Assembly (NCBI GenBank): GCA_900554465.1
Contig: USHF01000060.1
Coordinates: forward strand, 1 to 7,934
Origin: an uncultured Collinsella sp.
GTDB taxonomy: Bacteria; Actinomycetota; Coriobacteriia; Coriobacteriales; Coriobacteriaceae
Length of the DNA: 7,934 nucleotides
Reading direction: 5' to 3'
Within the stretch, counting starts at the first letter, position 1. Every line of letters starts with the position of its first letter. The position numbers were made by a program, and so were the translations under genes. This document shows, piece after piece, positions 1 through 5,334 of the stretch. Under the pieces are notes generated by a model. The model made no database searches, was not told the DNA's origin, and saw only the letters and a program-made list of their open reading frames with translations.

Positions 1-47
1 CTACACGTAAGGAGTCGTCGGCAGCGTCAGATGTGTATAAGAGACAG
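1..47. other. Nextera/Illumina adapter contamination, left end
   Basis: This is synthetic sequence. Positions 1-6 are the end of the P5 oligo, 7-14 (GTAAGGAG) match an i5 index barcode that I recall as S505, 15-28 (TCGTCGGCAGCGTC) are the Nextera read-1 adapter, and 29-47 are the 19-bp Tn5 mosaic end. Positions 5-47 are the exact reverse complement of 7892-7934, so the contig appears to have perfect 43-bp terminal inverted repeats that are library artefacts. Native sequence begins at 48. Confidence 0.98.
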
Positions 48-827
48 GTCCAGCAACGCGCCCGAAAACACGATCTTTGCGCCGTCCTCGCGCGCATATT
101 TGATGCTGTTCTGAATAAGCTGGCCTAGAATAAACTCGAGCCACTTCTCGTCGGTAAAGACCTCAAAGTCGAGGTTCTCGCACACCGGAGCCACGTGCGC
201 CGCGATAAGCTCGCGCGCGTTGGCTTTAATCGCGCCCGTCACCAAGGTCTTGAGATCCCAACGGCGAATCAGGTAGTCGCGCTCCACGACTTCCGAGCGC
301 GCATAGTACAGCGCCTGGTCGATATAGCGCTCCACGCGAGCCAGCTCGCGACCCAGGTCATCCACACGCGACAGGTCGTCTTCGCTGCCGTCCAGGTTTT
401 CCAAAATCAGGTGGGCCGCCGCCAGGGGCAGCTTGGCCTCGTGGACCCAGCTCTCGATATAGTCGCGATAGTCATCGGTCTGACGTCGGCCTTCGGCAAC
501 CTCGTCGCAGGCAGCTTTGCCCACCCGGCGCAAGACCTCGTATTCGAGCTCGCCCTCGGCATAGGTCGGGCATTGCACCATCTCCTGCACCCATGCGGGA
601 CTCTCGAGCTCCTCTGCCGCGCGCTCCAACTGACGCAGAAAACGGCGACGGCGAGCGTACTCGATCACGATGCCGAGCATACCGAAGATAAAGGACACGC
701 CAACCGCCACGACCACGATAGAAACGGGTGCGCCGGCGACCGTCAGCACAAAGCAGCTCAGCAGCACGCCGCACGTCCACACGGCGGCGGGAAGCAGCGC
801 ATCTTTAAAAAACTTAGCAAACGACAT
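48..827 (-). CDS. Intramembrane-sensing sensor histidine kinase, 3'-truncated by contig end
   Basis: The first 260 residues of a sensor kinase are present. Two hydrophobic helices (about 12-33 and 35-56) are separated by only a few residues, so there is almost no outer loop. This is the layout of BceS/GraS/VanS-like kinases that sense within the membrane or through a partner protein. A cytoplasmic linker leads to the HisKA dimerisation helix with the phosphoacceptor H129 in ESWVHEAKLPL (residues 125-135). The ATPase domain follows, with its N box at QLIQNSIKYA (N240). The G boxes are missing: after D260 the frame reads into adapter and gives a false LSLIHI tail. The start ATG lies 9 nt after the response-regulator stop, and its AGGGG ribosome-binding site overlaps that TAG, which suggests translational coupling. 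BceS-like kinases often work with an ABC transporter that handles antimicrobial peptides. Such genes may lie beyond the edge, but none is visible here. Confidence 0.93.
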
Positions 828-836
828 GACCGGCCC

Positions 837-1508
837 CTAGACCGAATAGCCCTGACCGCGGTGCGTCGTCAAATACCCCTTGATGCCGATTTTTTCGAGC
901 GTGGTGCGCAGGCGGTTGATGTTGACGGTAAGCGTGTTGTCGTCCACGAAAGCATCGGAGTCCCACAGGTCCTGCATGATGGCCGAGCGCGAGACAATCT
1001 TGCCCGCGCGGCTCAGGAGCAAAGAGAGGATGCGCAGCTCGTTTTTGGTGAGCTCGGTACTGTCGCCGGTTTGCGTGTTGGTGACCGCGGAGCGGGCGAG
1101 GTCGAGTTCCAGCCCCTTGTGGACGAGCGCGCTGCGCTCGCCCGCCGCCGCGGTGCGACGCAGCAGGGCATTGATGCGCGCCACGAGCACACGGGCGCTG
1201 TAGGGCTTGGACACAAAGTCGTCCGCGCCGAGCGTCATAGCCATGACCTCGTCGATCTCGGTCGTGCGCGAGGTGAGGACGATGATGGGGACCTCGGATT
1301 CGCGGCGAACCTCGTGGCAGATATGCTGGCCGTCCTTGACGGGAAGCGTGAGGTCGAGCAGCACCAGGTCGGGCGCGGCGGCGAGAATATCGCGCGAGAC
1401 ATGCTCGAACGATTCGCAGGCCTCGATTTCAAACCCGGCGCGGGCAAGGATGTCGACAAGCTCACGACGAATGGGCTCGTCGTCCTCAACGATATAGATT
1501 AGCGCCAT
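837..1508 (-). CDS. OmpR/PhoB-family two-component response regulator
   Basis: A complete 223-residue DNA-binding regulator. The receiver domain (about 1-115) has the acidic pair D9/D10, the phosphorylation site D52 in LLDLTLP, the switch threonine T79 and the conserved K101 in SKPY. The C-terminal winged helix (about 128-223) contains ELTKNELRIL, the recognition region NTLTVNINRLR and the usual ending RGQGYSV. An in-frame ATG at 1631 would add 41 residues. I chose the ATG at 1508 because MALIYIVEDD is the normal receiver start and a GAGGGGAG ribosome-binding site lies about 7 nt upstream. It is the first gene of a two-gene operon and is presumably phosphorylated by the kinase encoded directly downstream. 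The target genes cannot be read from the sequence. Confidence 0.96.
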   Translation of the reverse strand: MALIYIVEDDEPIRRELVDILARAGFEIEACESFEHVSRDILAAAPDLVLLDLTLPVKDGQHICHEVRRESEVPIIVLTSRTTEIDEVMAMTLGADDFVSKPYSARVLVARINALLRRTAAAGERSALVHKGLELDLARSAVTNTQTGDSTELTKNELRILSLLLSRAGKIVSRSAIMQDLWDSDAFVDDNTLTVNINRLRTTLEKIGIKGYLTTHRGQGYSV

Positions 1509-1541
1509 GGATTCCGCTCCCCTCTTGGTTGTCTTGCCACC

Positions 1542-1577
1542 ATTATGGCTGCGAAACTGCAGGTGCGCGCCACGCAC
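1542..1577 (-). promoter_or_regulatory. Possible promoter/operator region of the response-regulator operon
   Basis: The 179-bp gap before the response regulator has a CATAAT hexamer on the minus strand (1542-1547), five of six bases of the -10 consensus and about 34 nt before the start codon. No good -35 lies 16-18 nt upstream of it. A 15-bp inverted repeat, GTGCG-N5-CGCAC (1563-1577), lies where an upstream regulator could bind, and it may be an autoregulatory site. Both are weak pattern matches. Confidence 0.3.
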
Positions 1578-1652
1578 GTCGCCAAGGTGACAGAACTGTT
1601 CGCGAGCGGGGGCGTTTTGTCCGCCTCGCACTCGCAGCGGTGGCGGGAACCA

Positions 1653-1689
1653 AAATGATTCTTTAATCCCCGTCCCAGAAAAATCATTT
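1653..1689 (-). repeat. AT-rich inverted repeat at the 3' end of the hypothetical gene
   Basis: AAATGATT (1653-1660) is perfectly complementary to AATCATTT (1682-1689), and the second arm overlaps the TAA stop of the gene at 1688-2419. On the minus strand a G-U pair and two A-T pairs extend the stem to about 11 bp, with a loop that includes GGGACGGGG. It could be a weak transcription end or mRNA 3' structure. It has neither the GC-rich stem nor a clean U tract of a classical terminator, so transcription may read through into the response regulator. Confidence 0.35.
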
Positions 1690-2419
1690 AGCGGCGGGCG
1701 CGAAGCTTTTCGTATCCGTCGGCAAAGAAGGCGACCGTCGCGGCATCAGACTCGGCGGCGTCGGCGTCGGCGGCAGGCACCACGCCGTGCTCGTCGCTTA
1801 CCAGGAACAAGGCGCCCTTGAGCTGTGCGGGAATGTCTACGCGCGTGACCGGGATGCCCTTGGTCTGGGCCAGCTGCTCTATGAGCGTCGCCGTGCCACA
1901 CAGGCACTCGTCCGCCGGCGCCACAAAGGCCAGCTCGCCGTTGTTGACGGCAGCGAGCAGCTCGGGCGCCACGCCGGTTTCGTCGGCCTCGGAGCGGGCC
2001 TCGGCGGAGCGGACACGCAGCGCCTTGGCCGACGTATCGGCCAGCGGCTCGTACTCCCCCACCGTCATGGCAGCGTTGCCGTTGACGTCAATCACCAGCA
2101 TGAGCACGCCGTCGTGCGCGGTGTAGTCGCCCTCGGCAAGCGACCACTCAACGTGCTGCTTGGCCCAGCTGAGCATGTTATGGGTAAGCGGCTCGCCCTG
2201 TACCAGGCGCTCGGACAGTGCGCGAATGTGGCGGTTGAGCATGGGCACCTTTTTGTTGGACATGCGCCAACGGCAGACAAGCGCGGGCTTGTCGAGCGTA
2301 AACTTCTCGACCGCCTCCTGATTGGCGCAAAAGTCCTCGTACGCACGCTGATCCTCGGCATTGCCAAACAGCTCGGCATCATCAATCTGGGGCATGGTTG
2401 TACCTTTCGTGTTAGTCAT
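1688..2419 (-). CDS. Conserved-looking hypothetical protein, unrecognised family
   Basis: A 243-residue soluble, acidic protein with no signal peptide or membrane segment. I do not recognise the family. The N-terminal part is charged and helical (about 17-95, including RHIRALSERL and SWAKQHVEWSL). A likely beta-rich stretch follows (VLMLVIDVNGNAAMTV, 105-120). Residues 172-195 (CLCGTATLIE, then KGIPVTRVDI) faintly recall the C-terminal region of class IV aminotransferases, but the catalytic lysine context is not visible and the protein is short for that family, so I assign no function. Two starts are possible. The ATG at 2419 has GAGG 5 nt upstream. The ATG at 2395 (MPQIDDAELF) has AAAGG 7 nt upstream and would fit better if transcription starts near 2421. 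The gene has its own terminator and promoter signals just upstream, which separate it from purH. Codon usage resembles that of its neighbours. Confidence 0.8.
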   Translation of the reverse strand: MTNTKGTTMPQIDDAELFGNAEDQRAYEDFCANQEAVEKFTLDKPALVCRWRMSNKKVPMLNRHIRALSERLVQGEPLTHNMLSWAKQHVEWSLAEGDYTAHDGVLMLVIDVNGNAAMTVGEYEPLADTSAKALRVRSAEARSEADETGVAPELLAAVNNGELAFVAPADECLCGTATLIEQLAQTKGIPVTRVDIPAQLKGALFLVSDEHGVVPAADADAAESDAATVAFFADGYEKLRARR

Positions 2420-2427
2420 TCCGTCCT

Positions 2428-2436
2428 CTTATACCA
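2428..2436 (-). promoter_or_regulatory. Extended -10 promoter candidate for the hypothetical gene
   Basis: The minus strand reads TGGTATAAG, which fits the TGnTATAAT extended -10 pattern with one mismatch. It starts in the last bases of the U tract of the upstream terminator. Transcription would begin about 7 nt further on, near 2421, one or two bases before the ATG at 2419. The message would then be leaderless from 2419 or have a leader of about 25 nt to the ATG at 2395. No strong -35 is present at normal spacing, which is tolerable for an extended -10 promoter. Confidence 0.5.
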
Positions 2437-2471
2437 AAAAGACGGCCCTCCAAACGGAGCGACCGTCTTTT
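2436..2471 (-). terminator. Intrinsic terminator, minus strand, after purH
   Basis: On the minus strand, AAAAGACGG pairs with CCGTCTTTT in a 9-bp stem. An inner CTCC-GTTT-GGAG hairpin stacks above it, and the stem ends in a run of five T. It terminates minus-strand transcripts coming from purH and the 121-nt hairpin region. The plus-strand copy also ends in four T, so it may work weakly in both directions. It lies only 17 nt upstream of the next start codon. Confidence 0.85.
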
Positions 2472-2542
2472 GCAGAGATTATTTTAGAAGCGAGGCGGTC
2501 CAAGGGACGAGATAACATCCCATCCTCCCCAGTCAACCTAAC

Positions 2543-2663
2543 AGGTCGGCGAGGGTTGCCCAGGTGCCGTAGATTGCCGTGAAAGAGGAGCGACGCGTAC
2601 TTGGGTACGCGAGCGACGAATGAGCGGCAAGGTGCGGTGGTTGGGCAAGCCGCAGCGCCACCT
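2543..2663 (+). repeat. Long imperfect hairpin element (about 121 nt) beyond purH
   Basis: The segment folds on itself around 2601-2604. The apex stem is CGCGTAC/GTACGCG (2594-2600 with 2605-2611), closed by TTGG. A near-symmetric internal loop of 13 and 12 nt follows, then TTGCCG/CGGCAA (2574-2579 with 2625-2630), an interrupted helix 2565-2571 with 2633-2639, TTGCCCA/TGGGCAA (2556-2562 with 2642-2648), and outer pairs GGCG/CGCC (2548-2551 with 2656-2659) and AGGT/ACCT (2543-2546 with 2660-2663). Five G-U wobbles occur when it is read as plus-strand RNA; these become A-C mismatches on the minus strand. No U tract follows on either side, so it is not an ordinary terminator. It could be a structured RNA, a palindromic mobile repeat, or a 3' stabiliser of purH mRNA. 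It begins 6 nt past the purH stop. Confidence 0.7.
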
Positions 2664-2669
2664 CCCTAC

Positions 2670-4277
2670 TTAATGGCGGAAGTGGCGGGCCCCCGTGAAG
2701 ACCATCGCAATACCATGCTCGTTGCAGGCCTGGACGCTCTCGTCGTCGCGCTTGGAGCCGCCGGGCTGGATGATGCAGGTCACGCCGTGCGCGGCGAGCA
2801 CGTCGACGTTGTCGCGGAACGGGAAGAACGCGTCGCTTGCACAGGCAAAGCCGCCCTTCTCCACGCCCTCGCGCTCGCAGAAGTCCTCGGCGCGCTCGCA
2901 GGCAAGCAGCGCAGAGTCAACGCGGTTGGGCTGACCCGGGCCCATGCCAATGCCGGCCTTACCCTTGGAGACCAGGATGGCGTTGGACTTGACGCCCTTG
3001 CAGACCTTCCAGGCAAACTCGAGCTCGGCCATCTCGGCGTCGGTGGGCTTGCGGTCGGTGGGAAACGTAAAGGTCGCAGGATCCTCGGTCACGTGGTCGA
3101 CCTCCTGCACCAGCATGCCGCCGTCGACGGAGCGCAGCTCCACCTGGGCGCCGTGGTCCACGCCGCCGGTGGCCAGCACGCGCAGGTTGGGGCGCTTGGC
3201 CATGCGCTCGAGCGCCTCGGCAGTGTAGCTCGGAGCGATGATAACCTCGACGAACTGCTTGTTCTGATCGGCAAAGTGCTCAACCAGCTCATAGGGAACC
3301 TCACGGTTGCAGGCGATGATGCCGCCGAAGGCGCTCTTGGGATCGCAGGCGAAGGCGCGGTCGTAGGCAGCCGTAATGTCCTCGGCCACGGCGGAGCCAC
3401 AGGGGTTCTGATGCTTGAGGATCACGCAGGCCGGCTCGTCGAACTCGCGGACCAGGTTCCAAGCGGCGTCGGCATCCAGATAGTTGTTGTAGCTGAGCGG
3501 CTTGCCCTGGATCTGCTCGGAGCCCACGAGCGGGAACTGCGAGCTCGCGGTATTCTCGCAGCCCTCGGCAAAGCGATAGACCGTGGCCTTCTGCTGCGGG
3601 TTCTCGCCATAGCGCAGGTCGTCGACCTTCTCCAGCGAGATCTCGAGCTTGGCAGAGGTGTCCGCCACATCGCTTGCCTGGGCGGCAAGCCAACGGGAGA
3701 TAGCCGTGTCGTAGGCGGCGGTGGTCTGGTAGACCTTCACCTGCAGGCGGCGACGGGTGGAAAGCGTGGTGCAGCCACCGGTCTCGCGCATCTCGGCCAG
3801 GACGGCATCATAGTCGGCCGGGTCGGAGATGACGGTAACGCTCGCGGCGTTCTTGGCGGCAGAGCGCAGCATGGAGGGGCCACCGATGTCGATGTGCTCG
3901 ATGGCGTCCGCGAAGGTGACCTCGGGGTTGGCGACGGTCTTCTCGAACTCGTACAGGTTGACGACGACCAGGTCGATCAGCTTAATGCCGTGCTGAGCAG
4001 CCTCCTGCATGTGCTGCTCGGAATCGCGGCGGGCCAGCAGCGCGCCGTGAACCTTGGGGTGCAGGGTCTTAACGCGGCCGTCCATCATCTCGGGATAGCC
4101 CGTGAACTCCTCGATGGGGGTTACGGGGACGCCCGCGTCCTCGATGGCACGAGCCGTGCCGCCCGTAGAGATGATCTCGACGCCAAAGTCATCGACCAGC
4201 GTCCGTGCGAAATCGACGACGCCCGTCTTATCGGTAACCGAGATCAACGCGCGTGCGATCTTCACATCAGATCCCAT
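2670..4277 (-). CDS. purH: Bifunctional AICAR transformylase / IMP cyclohydrolase
   Basis: A complete 535-residue PurH, close to the usual length of about 510-535. It catalyses the last two steps of de novo purine synthesis in the cytoplasm: formyl transfer from 10-formyl-THF to AICAR, then ring closure to IMP. The N-terminal cyclohydrolase domain (about 5-200) has the MGS-like fold with the ISTGGTA motif (36-42), MDGRVKTLHPKVHG (65-78) and the DIGGPSMLR loop (130-138). The C-terminal transformylase domain has RYGENPQQ (222-229), the catalytic pair K288/H289 in LKHQNPCG, the SAFGG loop (315-319), SDAFFPF (481-487), IQPGGS (503-508) and the family ending TGARHFRH. An AGGAGG ribosome-binding site lies 5 nt before the ATG. 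It stands alone here, with no adjacent pur gene, flanked upstream by a divergent acetyltransferase gene and downstream by a hairpin element and terminator. No catalytic residue appears to be lost. Confidence 0.98.
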   Translation of the reverse strand: MGSDVKIARALISVTDKTGVVDFARTLVDDFGVEIISTGGTARAIEDAGVPVTPIEEFTGYPEMMDGRVKTLHPKVHGALLARRDSEQHMQEAAQHGIKLIDLVVVNLYEFEKTVANPEVTFADAIEHIDIGGPSMLRSAAKNAASVTVISDPADYDAVLAEMRETGGCTTLSTRRRLQVKVYQTTAAYDTAISRWLAAQASDVADTSAKLEISLEKVDDLRYGENPQQKATVYRFAEGCENTASSQFPLVGSEQIQGKPLSYNNYLDADAAWNLVREFDEPACVILKHQNPCGSAVAEDITAAYDRAFACDPKSAFGGIIACNREVPYELVEHFADQNKQFVEVIIAPSYTAEALERMAKRPNLRVLATGGVDHGAQVELRSVDGGMLVQEVDHVTEDPATFTFPTDRKPTDAEMAELEFAWKVCKGVKSNAILVSKGKAGIGMGPGQPNRVDSALLACERAEDFCEREGVEKGGFACASDAFFPFRDNVDVLAAHGVTCIIQPGGSKRDDESVQACNEHGIAMVFTGARHFRH

Positions 4278-4351
4278 GCAGTCCTCCTGTCTGGTACGCC
4301 GCCGTGCTCTGTGAGCCGGTGATACGTCGATCTGCAGCGCTCGCGCAGCGG

Positions 4352-4373
4352 CATTGAAAATACTGATTCAATG
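4352..4373. promoter_or_regulatory. Inverted repeat upstream of purH, possible operator
   Basis: CATTGAA (4352-4358) and TTCAATG (4367-4373) form a perfect 7-bp inverted repeat with an 8-nt spacer, 75-96 nt upstream of the purH start codon. The size and symmetry fit a dimeric repressor site or a small hairpin in the purH leader. The protein that would bind it cannot be named from sequence. Confidence 0.35.
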
Positions 4374-4374
4374 T

Positions 4375-4392
4375 AGCGCATCGAGCGCATCG
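4375..4392. repeat. Tandem 9-bp direct repeat in the purH upstream region
   Basis: AGCGCATCG occurs twice in tandem without mismatch (4375-4383 and 4384-4392), directly next to the inverted repeat at 4352-4373. It could be a pair of direct-repeat binding sites or simply a small duplication. Confidence 0.45.
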
Positions 4393-4554
4393 ATGCACCC
4401 CGCAACGGGCGCATATGCAGAAAAAGTTTGCGAGCGGAGGGGATGGGCACGGCACCGGGCACGGTGAGTTCATGGAACACAGGGGCACCATAATTAGATG
4501 CCAATAGCGTGGTAGAACTGTGCTCGATATGCATCCGCAAAAGAAAGAGGCACC

Positions 4555-5196
4555 ATGGTCTCGCGGGTTCTCTACCGACCGTTTGATACCGAAGACTTCG
4601 ACGCCATCGCGTTGATTCTGCAGCAGCTTTGGCATAACAATTCGGATAACGATGAGTACAACCGCCTCGAGGCCGCGTGCGACCTCGCCTATTGCCTTTC
4701 GTCTTCGACGTTTTCGCAGGTTGCCGTAATCGACGGTCAGGCGCGCGGCATTGCGCTCGCGCGTGCGGGACAGAGCTCCGGCGCCACCGTTAAGGAACAT
4801 TGGCTGGATACCGAACGCGCACTGCTATCGCAAATGCGCGAGCTGGAGCCCGATGCCTGCGCCGAGTATCTCTCGTTTGTGCGCGCAACCATCCGAACCA
4901 ACAACCGCCTGCTCGAAAGCAGCCCGTTACCACACGACAACGAGGTCACGCTGCTTGCCGTAGATCGCGACGTCCATGGCCTGGGCGTTGGCTCGGTGTT
5001 GCTCGACGCCGCAGTCTCGTACCTGTCCTCGCGCGGGGCGACGAGGGCGCACCTGTACACCGACTCCAACTGCTCGTGGAAGTTCTACGAACTGCACGGC
5101 TTTAAGCGCACGGCCACGCACCGCGCCAACCGCGAAGAGCGCCGTCACGACATGCCGCGCGAAAGCTTCCTCTACGAACTCGACCTAACAGCCTAG
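4555..5196 (+). CDS. GNAT-family N-acetyltransferase
   Basis: A complete 213-residue cytoplasmic acetyltransferase of the Gcn5-related fold, which transfers acetyl from acetyl-CoA to an amine. The substrate cannot be told from sequence. The strand leading into motif A is VTLLAVDRDV (131-140). It is followed by the acetyl-CoA pyrophosphate-binding loop HGLGVG (141-146, matching the Q/RxxGxG/A signature with H in place of Q/R) and its helix SVLLDAAVSYL. Motif B is DSNCSWKFYELHGFKR (170-185), with Y178 where the family often has its general acid. The insert from about 72 to 128, between the N-terminal strands and motif A, is longer than in minimal GNAT proteins and may shape the substrate pocket. 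The start ATG has GAGG 5 nt upstream. It is transcribed away from purH and towards the DUF2207 gene and appears monocistronic. Confidence 0.92.
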   Translation: MVSRVLYRPFDTEDFDAIALILQQLWHNNSDNDEYNRLEAACDLAYCLSSSTFSQVAVIDGQARGIALARAGQSSGATVKEHWLDTERALLSQMRELEPDACAEYLSFVRATIRTNNRLLESSPLPHDNEVTLLAVDRDVHGLGVGSVLLDAAVSYLSSRGATRAHLYTDSNCSWKFYELHGFKRTATHRANREERRHDMPRESFLYELDLTA

Positions 5197-5212
5197 GCCC
5201 AGCAGCCATACC

Positions 5213-5253
5213 TAGTCATTTAGGAACGTCCCCAGTGACTAGTCGTTGGGGAC
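5213..5253. repeat. REP-like palindromic repeat, copy A
   Basis: The element begins TAGTCATT, then GGAACGT, and ends in a hairpin GTCCCC-AGT-GACTAGTC-GTT-GGGGAC (5228-5253), whose centre is an 8-bp perfect palindrome. It starts 16 nt after the acetyltransferase stop. It shares order and most bases with the copy at 7404-7444: TAGTCATT, GGAACGT, TGACYAGTCRTT and GGGRCA. The layout resembles REP elements mobilised by RAYT (TnpA-REP) proteins, but no such gene is in the window. Confidence 0.65.
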
Positions 5254-5273
5254 AGTCTTCGTAGGTAGCGCAT

Positions 5274-5320
5274 AAAAAGGGATGGGCTTTCCCCGACGGC
5301 TGTCGAGAAAAGCCCATCCC
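5274..5320 (-). terminator. Intrinsic terminator of the DUF2207 gene
   Basis: On the minus strand, GGGATGGGCTTT pairs perfectly with AAAGCCCATCCC (12 bp; arms 5309-5320 and 5279-5290). A second small stem CGAC-N4-GTCG lies inside the loop, and five T follow (5274-5278). There is no T run on the plus side, so it acts mainly on minus-strand transcripts. It lies 14 nt after the DUF2207 stop. Confidence 0.92.
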
Positions 5321-5334
5321 ATAGCTTACGACCG

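Larger units (their letters stand above)
4278..4554. promoter_or_regulatory. Divergent intergenic region between purH and the GNAT gene
   Basis: This 277-bp spacer must hold the promoters of both divergent genes, but I cannot place either with confidence. Besides the inverted and tandem repeats listed separately, it has an 8-bp direct repeat GGGCACGG (4445-4452 and 4457-4464) and a minus-strand CGCAAAC half-site followed by TTTTTC (4420-4432). That half-site resembles the left half of the LacI-type PurR operator of gamma-proteobacteria. A CATAAT hexamer on the plus strand (4489-4494) is a possible -10 for the acetyltransferase gene. Confidence 0.45.

Noticed and set aside
195..1502. 435-residue plus-strand frame across the two-component genes
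   Set aside because: It spans two well-supported minus-strand genes and their junction and has no recognisable domain.
2480..2520. T-box riboswitch suggested by TTGGACCGCC upstream of a terminator (minus strand)
   Set aside because: The T-box core TGGNACCGC lacks one base here, no specifier stem is evident, and the downstream gene is not a tRNA ligase or amino-acid gene.
2601..4322. 573-residue plus-strand frame opposite purH
   Set aside because: Its composition (Ala/Gly/His/Val-rich, no motifs) is that of the antisense of a GC-rich gene, and purH is unmistakable on the other strand.
4418..4433. True PurR operator upstream of purH
   Set aside because: Only one half-site (CGCAAAC) matches well. 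The second half diverges, and LacI-type PurR control is not established for this lineage, so it is kept only as part of the repeat cluster.
4262..4540. 92-residue minus-strand frame running into the purH start
   Set aside because: It has no ribosome-binding site, irregular composition and no domain, and it crosses the repeats in the intergenic region.
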